Of a stretch of DNA of 64,000 bases, positions 1-8,553 are shown piece by piece; the stretch's first letter is position 1; every line of letters begins with the position of its first letter. The notes below the pieces were generated by a model, which saw only the letters and a program-made list of their open reading frames with translations, had not been told where the DNA came from and ran no database searches. A program made the translations under genes and the position numbers. The stretch is from the NCBI RefSeq assembly GCF_001883705.2, contig NZ_MDEQ02000001.1, positions 62,001-126,000 on the forward strand, in the 5' to 3' direction. This DNA comes from Burkholderia catarinensis (GTDB lineage Bacteria; Pseudomonadota; Gammaproteobacteria; Burkholderiales; Burkholderiaceae).

Positions 1-1
1 C

Positions 2-1087
2 GAAGTGCCGAGCACGCTCGCGCTGCATCGCTACGGCGCGCGCGTGTGGCTCGCGCGGATCATGCTGACGTGGGGGCTCATCACGGTGCTGATGGGCTTC
101 ACGACGTCGATGCCTGCGTTCTGCTCGCTGCGCTTCCTGCTCGGCATCGCCGAGGCGGGCTTCTATCCCGGCGTGATCTATTACCTGACGCTGTGGTTTC
201 CGCAGAGCTATCGCGCAAAGGTGCTCGGCATCTTCACGCTCGGCAGCGCGCTTGCGAACATGCTCGGCTCGCTGGTCGGCGGCGTGCTGCTGAGCCTGAA
301 CGGCGTGTGGGGCCTCGCGGGCTGGCAGTGGGTGTTCATTGCAACGGGCATTCCGGCGGTGATCGTCGCGATCGTCGTGTTTCGCGTGCTGCCCGCGTCG
401 GTGCGCGACGCGCGTTTCCTCGACGAGCGCGAGAAGCAGATCGTCGAGGCCGCACTGGAACGCGAGAAGCCCGTGCAGGCCGAGCACGGGCAGCCGTGGA
501 AGGCGCTGCTCGATCCGCGCGTGATGCTGTTCGCGGCGACCTACATGCTGATGTCGACGTCGCTGTACGGCGTCACGTACTGGCTGCCGACGCTCGTTAA
601 ATCGTTCGGCGTGTCGAGCAGCACGAACGGCTTCCTGAGCATGCTGCCGTGGGCGCTCGCGGTGCTGCTGCTGGTGTGGCTGCCGGGGAAGCTGCGCCGG
701 GCGAAGAGCATCCTGCGCACGATCGCGATCGTCGCGGCGCTCGGTGCGTTCGGCTTCCTGCTGAGCCTTGTGTTGCCGTCGACGCCGCTGCGCTTCATCG
801 CGCTCGTGCTCGGCGGCGCATGCATCCCGCTGCTGTATCCGTGCTTCTGGTCGATGCCGCCGCGCTACTTCACCGGCGCGCGGGCGGCGGCGAGCGTCGC
901 GGCGATCAACTCGATCGGCAATCTCGGCGGCTTCTTCAGCCAGAACCTGATGCCGTTCGCGGGTAAGGTGACGGGCACCGCGTTCGGGCCGATGATCGTG
1001 CCGATCGTGTGTCTCGCGCTGCTCGGGATCGGCGCGCTGGTCGCGTGGACGCGGTCGGAGCGGGGGATGGTGGCGGCGCGGGCGTGA
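2..1087 (+). CDS. MFS transporter of the anion:cation symporter (ACS) type, 5' end outside the window
   Basis: The reading frame is open from the first bases (Glu-Val-Pro-Ser at the left edge), so the start and first helix lie upstream. About 361 residues remain and contain roughly ten hydrophobic helices. The segment GIAEAGFYPGVIYYLTLWFP near residue 50 is typical of ACS-family symporters for tartrate, phthalate or glucarate-like organic anions; this is family knowledge. A charged cytoplasmic loop (about 140-165) separates the two six-helix halves. The gene ends 12 bp before the convergent membrane-protein gene. The substrate cannot be read from the sequence. Confidence 0.85.
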   Translation, partial: EVPSTLALHRYGARVWLARIMLTWGLITVLMGFTTSMPAFCSLRFLLGIAEAGFYPGVIYYLTLWFPQSYRAKVLGIFTLGSALANMLGSLVGGVLLSLNGVWGLAGWQWVFIATGIPAVIVAIVVFRVLPASVRDARFLDEREKQIVEAALEREKPVQAEHGQPWKALLDPRVMLFAATYMLMSTSLYGVTYWLPTLVKSFGVSSSTNGFLSMLPWALAVLLLVWLPGKLRRAKSILRTIAIVAALGAFGFLLSLVLPSTPLRFIALVLGGACIPLLYPCFWSMPPRYFTGARAAASVAAINSIGNLGGFFSQNLMPFAGKVTGTAFGPMIVPIVCLALLGIGALVAWTRSERGMVAARA

Positions 1088-1099
1088 CGGCGCGGGGCG

Positions 1100-1780
1100 T
1101 TACCGCATCATCACCTGGTTCCCGACGACCGTGAAGTTGGTCGATGCGTGCGCGTTCGACAGCAGGTACTTGAGCGCGCGGATGTCCGGCGCGGTCGTCG
1201 AAAAGCGGTTCCCGCCGTCGAACCTGAAGTCCCACGTGATGATGCCGCGGCGGTATTCGGGCATGTCCACGTGGATCTCCTTCAACGATGCGAGCGGATA
1301 CGCGCGCTCGTGCCAGTCGAACAGGTGCCGTACGTAGAGGTGATCCTGCGTCACGATTTCGTAGCGCCGCAGGAACGGCGTCGCGACGACGAGGAGCACG
1401 GCGGTGAAGATCAGCAACGAGCGGGCCCCGCGCCACAGGACGGCCCGCGACGACGGGCGGCCGCGCACCGGGACGCGGTATCGCGCGTAGGCAGACTGCA
1501 CGATGAGCGCCGTGCCGAACCACCAGAGCACCGCAACGAATCCGAGCGGCACGTTCATGAACGGCACCGAACAGGCGCCGACGAAGCTCGTCGGAAAATC
1601 CATGAGGCGCGCGGTCGACACGAACCCGAGCCCGATGTAGCTGCCGGCCGGATGCGGGATGAACACGGTCGTCGTCAGTGCCTGCAGCACGAGCAGGACG
1701 GGCCAGCACAGCAGCGATACCGCAACCCAGCCGGCCGCGACGGCACAGAAGCCGAGTACGTAAGTGAGGATGGTTTTCAT
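1100..1780 (-). CDS. Hypothetical inner-membrane protein
   Basis: A 226-residue protein. It starts at the ATG that opens a hydrophobic N-terminus (MKTILTYVLGFCAVAAG); longer in-frame starts would add an arginine-rich stretch that looks untranslated. Two hydrophobic segments lie near residues 1-45, a further one or two near 75-105, and one near 125-145. A soluble C-terminal domain of about 80 residues follows and looks like a small beta-rich PH-like fold (inference). I do not recognise the family. It is convergent with the MFS gene. Confidence 0.6.
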   Translation of the reverse strand: MKTILTYVLGFCAVAAGWVAVSLLCWPVLLVLQALTTTVFIPHPAGSYIGLGFVSTARLMDFPTSFVGACSVPFMNVPLGFVAVLWWFGTALIVQSAYARYRVPVRGRPSSRAVLWRGARSLLIFTAVLLVVATPFLRRYEIVTQDHLYVRHLFDWHERAYPLASLKEIHVDMPEYRRGIITWDFRFDGGNRFSTTAPDIRALKYLLSNAHASTNFTVVGNQVMMR

Positions 1781-2009
1781 CGTGTCGAAGGGGCGAGATC
1801 CGGTCGGCCGGCGCATTGGCGCGAGAGATACGCGGGGCGGTGACGAATTGTAACGGTGTACCGAGGCGGCCCGTGCGGTCAATGTCGCCGGGGGCGGCTG
1901 GCGGGTGTGCAGGGCCGGGCAGCAGATGCATCGCGGTCAGCAGGCCGACCCTTTGCGCATCGTGCCGATGCGCTACCATGCGTTGCATATGCGACGTATG
2001 GAGCGTGCA

Positions 2010-2201
2010 ATGAAAATGACGACGATGAATCGGTTGTGCGATGGCATTTCGCGTCGACGCGTGCAGCGCGAGTTTGTTGCGCGTGGCCTGGCATCGCGCG
2101 ACGACGCGCGGCGGACCGGCGAATACGTCGATGCTGCAAACGTCCAGGCAGAACTCCAGCGCATGCTGAAAGCGGCACGCGCGACGAAGGCGGCCGATTA
2201 A
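2010..2201 (+). CDS. Small antitoxin-like protein without an adjacent toxin
   Basis: A 63-residue basic protein. The chosen ATG has GGAGCG 4-5 bases upstream. The core QREFVARGLASRDDARRTGE followed by an amphipathic tail resembles short stability-determinant or ParD-like antitoxins, in which an N-terminal DNA-binding part is followed by a toxin-binding helix. That assignment is from memory of the family and is tentative. There is no RelE, ParE or YoeB-like gene on either side, so it would be an orphan. The stop lies 38 bp from the convergent histidine-kinase gene. Confidence 0.5.
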   Translation: MKMTTMNRLCDGISRRRVQREFVARGLASRDDARRTGEYVDAANVQAELQRMLKAARATKAAD

Positions 2202-2239
2202 GTCTTCGACACCCGCCCGCACCACCGCAATCTCCCAAA

Positions 2240-4027
2240 CTACCCCCGCGAAACCCCGTCCTCGCCATGCGCGACCGCGACAGGCGTGCGCGACAGCGGA
2301 ATCTCGACCTCGACCGTCGTGCCCTCGCCGAGCGTCGTCGTGATCTGCAGCGTGCCGCCGACGAGATACGCGCGCTCGCGCAAACCGACCAGCCCGAACG
2401 ATCCCGACTTGCGCGGCATGCCGGGATCGAATCCCGCGCCGTCGTCGCGAATCGTCAGCGCGATCGCATCGTCCCCGCACACGAGGTCCACGTCCGCATG
2501 CGACGCGGCCGCGTGCCGCGCGACGTTCGCGAGCGCTTCCTGAGCGATCCGGAACACGGCCGTCGCGTACGGCTCGTCGAGCTGCAGCTCGGTCGGGTCG
2601 ACGTGCAGCTCGCACGCGATGCCGTGACGGTGCCGGAAATCCTCCACGAGCCATTGCATCGCCGCGGCGAAGCCGAGATCGTCGAGCATCAGCGGGCGCA
2701 GGTCCGACGCGATGCGGCGCGTCGCGGCCACCGCGCCGCGCGCCTGCATGTGCATCGCCGCGATCTTGCGCGCCAGCAGCGCGTCGTCCTGCGGCACGCG
2801 ATCGATCAGCCATTCGAGATCGTTCTTCAGCGTCGCGAGCGTCTGCGCGAGTTCGTCGTGCAGCTCGCGCGCGATGCGGCGTTGCTCGGCTTCGCGTGCG
2901 CTTGCACTGATCGCGGCGATCTCGCGCAGGTCCTCGCGCGACGCCTGCAGCGCACGCTCCGCGCGCACGCGGTCCTCGACTTCGCGCCGCAGGTCGCGGT
3001 TCGACGCGCTCAGTTGCGCGGTGCGCGCGGCGACGCGCTGTTCGAGCCGTTCGTTCGCATCGTTCAACTGTGCGCTCTTTTGCGCGACGAGCAGGTGCTG
3101 GTAGCGCGTGCCGGCCAGCGCGCGCACCGTCTGCGCATGCAGCCGGCCATTCTCGAACAGCATCGCGAACAGCACGACGCCGGACGCGACGAGGCCGTAC
3201 GCGCGCCCCGCATAGAAGCCGAGATCGAAGCGCCCGTGATTCAGCATCGACGACAGCGCAATATCGAACAGCCACGCGACGAGCACGGTCATCACCCACA
3301 GGTCGAGCACGGAGTGGCGGCGACGCTGCCGCCACATCAGCATCAGCGCGACGAGGTTCAGCCCCCAGACGACCGTGATCGCGTTCGTCATCGGCGCGGC
3401 CATCCGGTTGCCGTTCATGATGCGCGGCAGCAGGTCGTGGCCGGCGGTCGCGAGCAGCGCGAGCGCGACCGTCGCGCCGATCGCAGCCGTGATGCAGAGC
3501 ACCACCGGAATCGCCGCACGGCGCTGCGGGGCCGGGATCGGGCGCGCGCGCGACGCCGCGCGCAGCAGCGCATAGGCGGCAACCGCCAGCGGAAAGCCGC
3601 CGTGCCAGAACAGGTAGAGCCACGCGGTGGTCTGTTCGCCGGCGCCGAGCAGGCCGGTCGGCGCGAACAGCCCCGGGAAGGTCAGCATGTGCGTGCCGGC
3701 CATGAAGCCCGTGAACAGGTAGCCGCCCGCGAGCACGAGCAGCGATTTCTCGCGCAGGATCGCGTACTGGCCGAGCAACAGGCCGGCCGTCACCATGTCG
3801 TTGACGACGATCGCCGACTGGTACACGGGGATGAACGCCCAGCCCGGCGCGAGCGGCATGCCCGCGAACGGCGCGAGCGCGGCGAAGATCACGGCCGACA
3901 CGAGCACGGTCGCGAGCGCGAGCCGCCGCTCGCGCCGGCCCGGCGGCAGCGACGACATGAACAGGCGCGACGCGTCCGGAGCGTCGTCGTCCGGCGGCGC
4001 GGGCGGGAAGCGGGAGGCGGCCGTCAT
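2240..4027 (-). CDS. Sensor histidine kinase with MASE4 membrane domain
   Basis: A 595-residue membrane kinase. Residues about 30-265 form a multi-helix MASE4-type sensory domain (PVYQSAIVVNDMVTAGLLLG and FPGLFAPTGLLGAG are characteristic). A coiled coil (about 300-370) leads into a HisKA_3 domain with phospho-acceptor His390 in RRIARELHDELAQ. A HATPase_c domain lies at about 480-585, with DDGAGFDP as its G1 box. HisKA_3 kinases signal to NarL/FixJ-type regulators. The partner is the gene upstream, which overlaps this start by 4 bp (ATGA), so the two are translationally coupled. The stimulus is unknown. Confidence 0.9.
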   Translation of the reverse strand: MTAASRFPPAPPDDDAPDASRLFMSSLPPGRRERRLALATVLVSAVIFAALAPFAGMPLAPGWAFIPVYQSAIVVNDMVTAGLLLGQYAILREKSLLVLAGGYLFTGFMAGTHMLTFPGLFAPTGLLGAGEQTTAWLYLFWHGGFPLAVAAYALLRAASRARPIPAPQRRAAIPVVLCITAAIGATVALALLATAGHDLLPRIMNGNRMAAPMTNAITVVWGLNLVALMLMWRQRRRHSVLDLWVMTVLVAWLFDIALSSMLNHGRFDLGFYAGRAYGLVASGVVLFAMLFENGRLHAQTVRALAGTRYQHLLVAQKSAQLNDANERLEQRVAARTAQLSASNRDLRREVEDRVRAERALQASREDLREIAAISASAREAEQRRIARELHDELAQTLATLKNDLEWLIDRVPQDDALLARKIAAMHMQARGAVAATRRIASDLRPLMLDDLGFAAAMQWLVEDFRHRHGIACELHVDPTELQLDEPYATAVFRIAQEALANVARHAAASHADVDLVCGDDAIALTIRDDGAGFDPGMPRKSGSFGLVGLRERAYLVGGTLQITTTLGEGTTVEVEIPLSRTPVAVAHGEDGVSRG

Positions 4028-4680
4028 GCGTCGCCGCCGCCGTCGACGCCAGGGTCGAGATCGTGGCGCACCGCGTAGCGGACCAGCGCGGCTTCGTGCG
4101 GTAGCTCCATCTTCTCGAGGATCCGTGTCTTGTAGGTGCTGACCGTCTTCGCGCTCAGCGCGAGTTCGGATGCGATCTGCGTGACGATCTGGCCCGCGAC
4201 GATGCGGCGCATCACGTCGAGTTCGCGCGTGGACAGCCGTTCGTGCGGCAGCGTTGCGGCCGGCGTGTGCAGCGTGCGCGCGAGGCTTTCGGCCGCCGAC
4301 GAGCTCACGTAGATGCCGCCCGCCGCGACCTTGCCGACGGCCTCGACGAGCTCGGCGGTCGCGCTGTCCTTCGTCAGGTAGCCGGTTGCGCCGGCCTTGA
4401 ACGCGCGCGCCGCGTACTGCGCCTCCGCGTGCATCGTCAGCACGAGCGTGCGCAGCGACGGCGCGTGGCTCTTGACCAGCCGGATCAGCTCGATGCCGGT
4501 CGGCGCGGGCATCGACAGGTCGAGCAGCAGCACGTCGGCGGCGCCGCGCTCGGCCAGCGCGAGCGTGGCCGAGCCGTCGCTCGCCTCGCCGACGATTTCG
4601 AAACCGCCGGCCATCTCCAGGATGTGACGCAGTCCGTCCCGCATGACGGCGTGATCGTCAGCCAGAATTACCCTGATCAT
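4024..4680 (-). CDS. NarL/FixJ-type response regulator
   Basis: A 218-residue regulator. The receiver domain (1-120) has the acidic pair at D8-D9, phospho-acceptor Asp54 (LLLDLSMP) and the conserved lysine in YLTKDS. A LuxR-type helix-turn-helix follows (about 148-210, LSTRELDVMRRIVAGQ, SAKTVSTYKTRILEKM). It is the first gene of a two-gene operon with the MASE4 kinase. The upstream gap holds a clear inverted repeat (4773-4819) that could be its own binding site. Confidence 0.92.
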   Translation of the reverse strand: MIRVILADDHAVMRDGLRHILEMAGGFEIVGEASDGSATLALAERGAADVLLLDLSMPAPTGIELIRLVKSHAPSLRTLVLTMHAEAQYAARAFKAGATGYLTKDSATAELVEAVGKVAAGGIYVSSSAAESLARTLHTPAATLPHERLSTRELDVMRRIVAGQIVTQIASELALSAKTVSTYKTRILEKMELPHEAALVRYAVRHDLDPGVDGGGDA

Positions 4681-4998
4681 CTAGCGATCCTCTTCGGGAT
4701 GAGGCCGCGATGCTGTCCGGTTGTCGCCGCGGCGGTTCTTCTGATCAATATATTCCGTCGAATCCGAAAACGGTACACATTCGGGAAATTTTCGAGATAG
4801 CCGATCGCGGAATGTGTACTGAAATGAAATAATTCATGAAAAAGGGTGTGATGCGAAGCGCGGGTAAATCAGGGTATTCCCTGGTGATTGCCGAGCCCGG
4901 GGCGGGCCGGCATGGCGTGACGCGAGCCGCCCGCGAACCGTGCCGATTCGGGACTAAACTGGTGCCCGATGCCACTGCGTCACCCAAGGAGTCCTGCG
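4681..4998. promoter_or_regulatory. Divergent intergenic region with a 10-bp inverted repeat
   Basis: This AT-richer spacer separates the response regulator from the HExxH gene. GTACACATTC at 4773-4782 recurs as its exact reverse complement GAATGTGTAC at 4810-4819, with 27 bp between. That spacing suits two half-sites for a dimeric regulator better than a terminator, because no T-tract follows. The NarL-type regulator is the obvious candidate (inference). No other gene is visible here. Confidence 0.5.
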
Positions 4999-5451
4999 AT
5001 GATCGATCTTGCCGATATCCTGCCGTCCGCCCTGCCTGCCGCCGTCGCATGGGCCGAAGCGGAGGCGGCGCGCGGGATCGCGCAGGGCGCGCCGCTGACG
5101 CCGGCGCAAGCCGACGACGCGCGCGCGGTGGGCGTCGCGCAGCCGGAGCGGATTCGCGTGGCGATCGTCGACCGCATGCCGTTCCCCGACACGCCCTCGC
5201 TTGCCGCGATCGCCCGCGACACGGGGCTGCTGTCGCCGGGGACGATCGGGCTCACGCTCGGCCATGCGGTGTATGTGCTGCGCGGGCAAGACACGCGCCG
5301 TCTGCTGACCCATGAATTCCGTCACGTGCATCAGTACGAGGCCGCCGGATCGATCGGCGTGTTTCTCGCACGCTATCTGCGGGAGATCGCGACGGTCGGC
5401 TACCACGACGCGCCGCTCGAGGCCGATGCGCGGCAGCACGAGTTCGATTGA
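4999..5451 (+). CDS. HExxH-containing (zincin-like) hypothetical protein
   Basis: A 150-residue protein starting at the ATG preceded by AAGGA (4986-4990). The C-terminal half has LLTHEFRHVHQYE, an exact HExxH zinc-binding motif, followed about 30 residues later by LEADARQHE, whose Glu could be the third ligand. This resembles the metallopeptidase-like core found in DUF4157-type proteins, though the match is short. No signal peptide or membrane helix is evident. Whether it cleaves peptides is unknown. It sits 102 bp before the DedA/PAP2 gene, possibly co-transcribed. Confidence 0.7.
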   Translation: MIDLADILPSALPAAVAWAEAEAARGIAQGAPLTPAQADDARAVGVAQPERIRVAIVDRMPFPDTPSLAAIARDTGLLSPGTIGLTLGHAVYVLRGQDTRRLLTHEFRHVHQYEAAGSIGVFLARYLREIATVGYHDAPLEADARQHEFD

Positions 5452-5553
5452 CCACTTACGCCGGCGCGACCGCGCACACCTCGCGATGAACGTTCCCCAC
5501 GCCCCTGCCGGCCCGGTGTTCGCACGTCGGGCTGATTCGCCGTGGAGCGCGCG

Positions 5554-7572
5554 ATGAGCGACACGATCCACGCGTGGATCGGCGCGATCGGCGCGCATCC
5601 GCTGCTCGTGCTGGCGATCGTGTTCGTGACCGCCTGCGCCGAGGCGATCGCGCTGGTCGGCACGGTCATACCGGCCGGCGCCGTGATGTTCGCGGCCGGC
5701 GCGCTGATCGGCGCTGGCGCGCTCGACGGATGGACGACGATCGGCGTCGCCACTGTCGGCGCCGTGGTCGGCGACGGGATCAGCTACGAACTCGGGCGGC
5801 GCTACGGCGGGATGATCCGCAACGCGTGGACGCGCTTCGGCTATGCGGCCGCCTATGCGCGCGGCGAGGAGTTCGTACTGCGTCACGGCATGAAGAGCAT
5901 CGTGCTCGCGCGCTTCCTTGCGCCGGTGCGTGCGGTCGTACCGGTCATCGTCGGCTGCGCGCGGCTGCCGCGCCGGTCGTTCTATCCGGTCAACGTCATC
6001 TCGGCACTCGTATGGGCGCCCGTGCACGTCGCGCCGGGCATCCTGTTCGGCGCGTCGGCCGCGCTGGCCGCGGCGATCAGCGTGCGGGTCGCCGTGATCC
6101 TGCTGGTCGTCGCCGCGCTGGTCGTGCTCGTGTGGATCGGCGTGCGTGTCGCGCTGCGGCGCGGCTGGCCGCTGCTGGGTCGCGCGATCGCCGAAGTCGT
6201 GCACGCATGCGCGCGCCGCTGGCCGCGGTTCGGTGCGCGACTGCATGACGCGATCGCATACGTGCGCCGCCTGCCGGGAGCGGTGCCCGTGCTTGCGCTG
6301 CTGTTCGTCGGCTGCGTGTGGCTGTTCGCGGGCCTCGTGCAGGATGTCGTCGCGAACGATCCGCTGATGCACGCGGACATCGCGCTGTATGCGTTCCTCC
6401 AGAACCTGCGCACGCCGCCGGTGGACGCCGCGATGGGCGCGCTCGCCGTGCTGCACGGGCACGATACGGGGCTGATCGTCGCGGCCGCGTTTCTCGTCTG
6501 GCTGATGATCCATCGCTGCTGGCTGACGGCCGCGTGGTGGCTCGTGACGGTGGGCGTCGCAGTTGTGCTCGTGCCGGTGTTCGGCGCGGGCGTGCCCGGC
6601 GCGACGCCCGCGAGCCTGCCGCCTGGCGCGCTGCACGCGCCGCTGCCCGATGCCGAAGCCGCGTTCGCGATCCTCGCGAGCAGCGGCCTCGGCTGGGTGC
6701 TGACGCGCGACCGGCCCGCGCTGTGGCGTATCCCGGTCGTGACGGCGGTCGTGCTGTGGATCGTACTCGGTGGCTTCGCGCGGCTGTATGTAGGCGACAC
6801 GTGGCTGTCGGGGCTGCTCGGCGGCTGGAGCCTCGGGCTGGCCTGGTTCGCGCTGCTCGCCGGCGCCTATGCGTACTGGCGCGTGAGCGAGCACGTGCAG
6901 CCGAGGGGTGCGCTTGTCGCGGTACTCGTCGTGCTTGCGACGGCCGGCGTATGGACGGTTCCCGCGCAATGGCAGCTCGATCGCGCGTCGCGCCCGCATG
7001 TCGGCGACGTGGTCGCGATGACCGTCGACCAGTGGCTGCGCGGCGGGTGGCAGCGCGTGCCGACGCGGCGCACCGAGATCGGCGGCGATCGCGAGGAATA
7101 CCTGCCGCTGCAATGGAGCGGGACATCGGACGCGCTCGATCGCCATCTCGCGCAGGCCGGCTGGCAGCGCGCGACGCCATGGTCGCCGGCCACCGCGCTG
7201 CGCTGGCTGTTGCCACAGGCGCCAGCCGACGCGCTGCCCGTGCTGCCGCGCTACACGCACGGCGAAAGCACGCGCCGCGTATTCGTCCGCGTCGATCCGG
7301 GCCGCCCGGACAGCCGCCTCGTGCTGCGGCTATGGCGTTATCCGTACGTGTTGCAGGACGCGCTCGGCACGCGGCCGCTGTGGTACGGCGCGCTGTATCG
7401 CGAGACGCTGCACCGGCCGGCGCGGCTGATGACGATCGTGCATACGACGCCGATCGACGATGCGGTGGCGATCGCGCAGGCGCTGGCGGTCGAGCCGACG
7501 ATCGAGCGTCCGCCGGCGGGGATGGCTGCCGCGCCGGCCGAGATACTGCTCGTGTGGATGGTCAGGCCGTGA
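5554..7572 (+). CDS. DedA-PAP2-LssY-like multidomain membrane protein with a degenerate PAP2 domain
   Basis: A 672-residue protein. The ATG at 5554 is chosen because GGAGCG lies just upstream. Residues 1-200 are a DedA/SNARE-associated domain (ARFLAPVRAVVPVIVG). Residues about 240-450 have the helix layout of a PAP2 phosphatase. Residues about 480-672 match the soluble LssY C-terminal domain. DedA proteins act in lipid carrier transport and PAP2 enzymes remove phosphate from lipid phosphates. All three PAP2 motifs are altered here: the SGH position reads PDAEAA, the SRxxxGxH position reads ARLYVGDT, and the RP motif is missing. A membrane scaffold or transporter role is more likely than phosphatase activity. 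Confidence 0.85.
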   Translation: MSDTIHAWIGAIGAHPLLVLAIVFVTACAEAIALVGTVIPAGAVMFAAGALIGAGALDGWTTIGVATVGAVVGDGISYELGRRYGGMIRNAWTRFGYAAAYARGEEFVLRHGMKSIVLARFLAPVRAVVPVIVGCARLPRRSFYPVNVISALVWAPVHVAPGILFGASAALAAAISVRVAVILLVVAALVVLVWIGVRVALRRGWPLLGRAIAEVVHACARRWPRFGARLHDAIAYVRRLPGAVPVLALLFVGCVWLFAGLVQDVVANDPLMHADIALYAFLQNLRTPPVDAAMGALAVLHGHDTGLIVAAAFLVWLMIHRCWLTAAWWLVTVGVAVVLVPVFGAGVPGATPASLPPGALHAPLPDAEAAFAILASSGLGWVLTRDRPALWRIPVVTAVVLWIVLGGFARLYVGDTWLSGLLGGWSLGLAWFALLAGAYAYWRVSEHVQPRGALVAVLVVLATAGVWTVPAQWQLDRASRPHVGDVVAMTVDQWLRGGWQRVPTRRTEIGGDREEYLPLQWSGTSDALDRHLAQAGWQRATPWSPATALRWLLPQAPADALPVLPRYTHGESTRRVFVRVDPGRPDSRLVLRLWRYPYVLQDALGTRPLWYGALYRETLHRPARLMTIVHTTPIDDAVAIAQALAVEPTIERPPAGMAAAPAEILLVWMVRP

Positions 7573-7588
7573 GCGGGCCGCGCGCCGT

Positions 7589-7918
7589 TTATGCGTGCGC
7601 CGGCTGCGCGGGGACGACGGACAGGCGCAGGCCAACGGTCTTGAGCACCGCGAGCAGGGTTTTCAGCGTCGGGTTGCCGTTCGGGGACAGCGTGCGATAC
7701 AGCGATTCGCGGCTGATGCCGGCTTCGGCCGCGACGGCGCCGAGCCCGCCGTATGCTTCCGCGACCGTGCGCAGCGCGAGCAGGCCGGCCGCACGGTTGT
7801 CGGGATCGTCGAGCGATTCCATCGCGACGCGCAGATAGGCCACCGCAAGTTCGCGATCGGCGCCGAGTTCGGCGACTTCCGCGTCGTGGTGCGATACCGC
7901 GCCTTTGAGCTTGTTCAT
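7589..7918 (-). CDS. higA: HigA-type antitoxin of a type II toxin-antitoxin system
   Basis: A 109-residue protein with a helix-turn-helix at about 52-100 (YGGLGAVAAEAGISRESLYR, then LSPNGNPTLKTLLAVLKTVG). This is the signature of the antidote partners of Gp49-like toxins. The start codon overlaps the toxin stop by 4 bp, giving the toxin-first order usual for higBA. Such antitoxins bind the toxin and repress the shared promoter. It is convergent with the DedA/PAP2 gene, 16 bp away. Confidence 0.88.
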   Translation of the reverse strand: MNKLKGAVSHHDAEVAELGADRELAVAYLRVAMESLDDPDNRAAGLLALRTVAEAYGGLGAVAAEAGISRESLYRTLSPNGNPTLKTLLAVLKTVGLRLSVVPAQPAHA

Positions 7919-8247
7919 GTTTGCCTCCGTTTCCAGTTCGACCAATGTTCCTTTGCACGCGTGATGTCGTCGGGCTGGCTGCCTTTGTCGCCGCCGGACA
8001 GCAGCAACACCAGGGCACTGCCGTGCCGGCCGAAGTACACGCGATAGCCGGCGCCGATGTGGACGCGCAGTTCGATCACGCCTTCGCCGACAGGCGCGCA
8101 ATCGCCGAAGTTGCCGGTCTGCACGCGGCGCAGGCGTTCGCGAATCCGTGCCTGGGCGAGCTTGTCGCGCACGGCGTTCAGCCATTCGGTGAAAGGCTCG
8201 CGACCGTCGTCGCGCTGATAGCGAAGCAGTTCGAACTTGGATAGCAT
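7915..8247 (-). CDS. higB: HigB/RelE-superfamily toxin (Gp49-like)
   Basis: A 110-residue protein of the RelE/ParE superfamily, Gp49 branch. Core segments are EPFTEWLNAVRD, IRERLRRVQTGNFGD and ELRVHIGAGYRVYFG, then a C-terminal LLLSGGDKGSQPDDITRAKE. Relatives cleave mRNA at the ribosome. It is the first gene of the pair. The start ATG lies directly beside a palindrome at 8247-8266 containing a -10-like TATAAG, so the transcript may have almost no leader. Confidence 0.9.
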   Translation of the reverse strand: MLSKFELLRYQRDDGREPFTEWLNAVRDKLAQARIRERLRRVQTGNFGDCAPVGEGVIELRVHIGAGYRVYFGRHGSALVLLLSGGDKGSQPDDITRAKEHWSNWKRRQT

Positions 8248-8266
8248 TGTAACTTATAAGCTACAA
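8247..8266 (-). promoter_or_regulatory. Palindromic operator/promoter of higBA
   Basis: TTGTAACTTATAAGCTACAA is a 20-bp inverted repeat with one mismatched pair. On the minus strand it contains TATAAG, a good -10 element. TTCCAA lies 18 bp upstream as a weak -35. The toxin ATG begins in the last base of the palindrome. Repressor binding here would block RNA polymerase directly, as expected for autoregulation by the toxin-antitoxin complex. Confidence 0.6.
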
Positions 8267-8553
8267 AAAGGGGAGGTTGGAACGAGGCGGTCCGGATCGC
8301 AATGGCGCTGCGGCCGCAGCGCATGCGGTGTCGTCACGGTTCGGGGTGTCAGGCAGCGAAGCCGGCTTTCCGGACGAAGATCATTCTTTCATCCGGTACG
8401 TAGCGTGGCGATTCGGCCGAATGGCCGGTGTCGATGGCGCGATGACGGGCACGCGCGCTGGGAGGGGAATCGAGCGGGAATGACGGGATGGCAAACCTGT
8501 CGGCGCCGGCGCCGGCGCATGGCGCGTGCTACGGGCCGACAGGTCTCCCCGCG
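8267..8553. other. Intergenic spacer downstream of the phosphatase-like gene
   Basis: GC-rich spacer between the higBA promoter and the stop of the exported phosphatase-like gene. It contains a short run of GGCGCC units near 8499-8516. I see no convincing gene, and no terminator with a T-tract. Confidence 0.4.

Noticed and set aside
936..3623. 895-codon open frame on the minus strand across three genes
   Set aside because: Arginine/alanine-rich translation typical of an antisense frame in high-GC DNA; it crosses the membrane-protein and kinase genes, which have clear domains.
1856..4078. 740-codon plus-strand frame opposite the histidine kinase
   Set aside because: Low-complexity Arg/Ala-rich product with no motif; mirrors codon bias of the kinase gene.
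4954..7260. 768-codon minus-strand frame opposite the DedA/PAP2 gene
   Set aside because: Arg/His-rich composition without domains; the plus strand encodes a coherent membrane protein.
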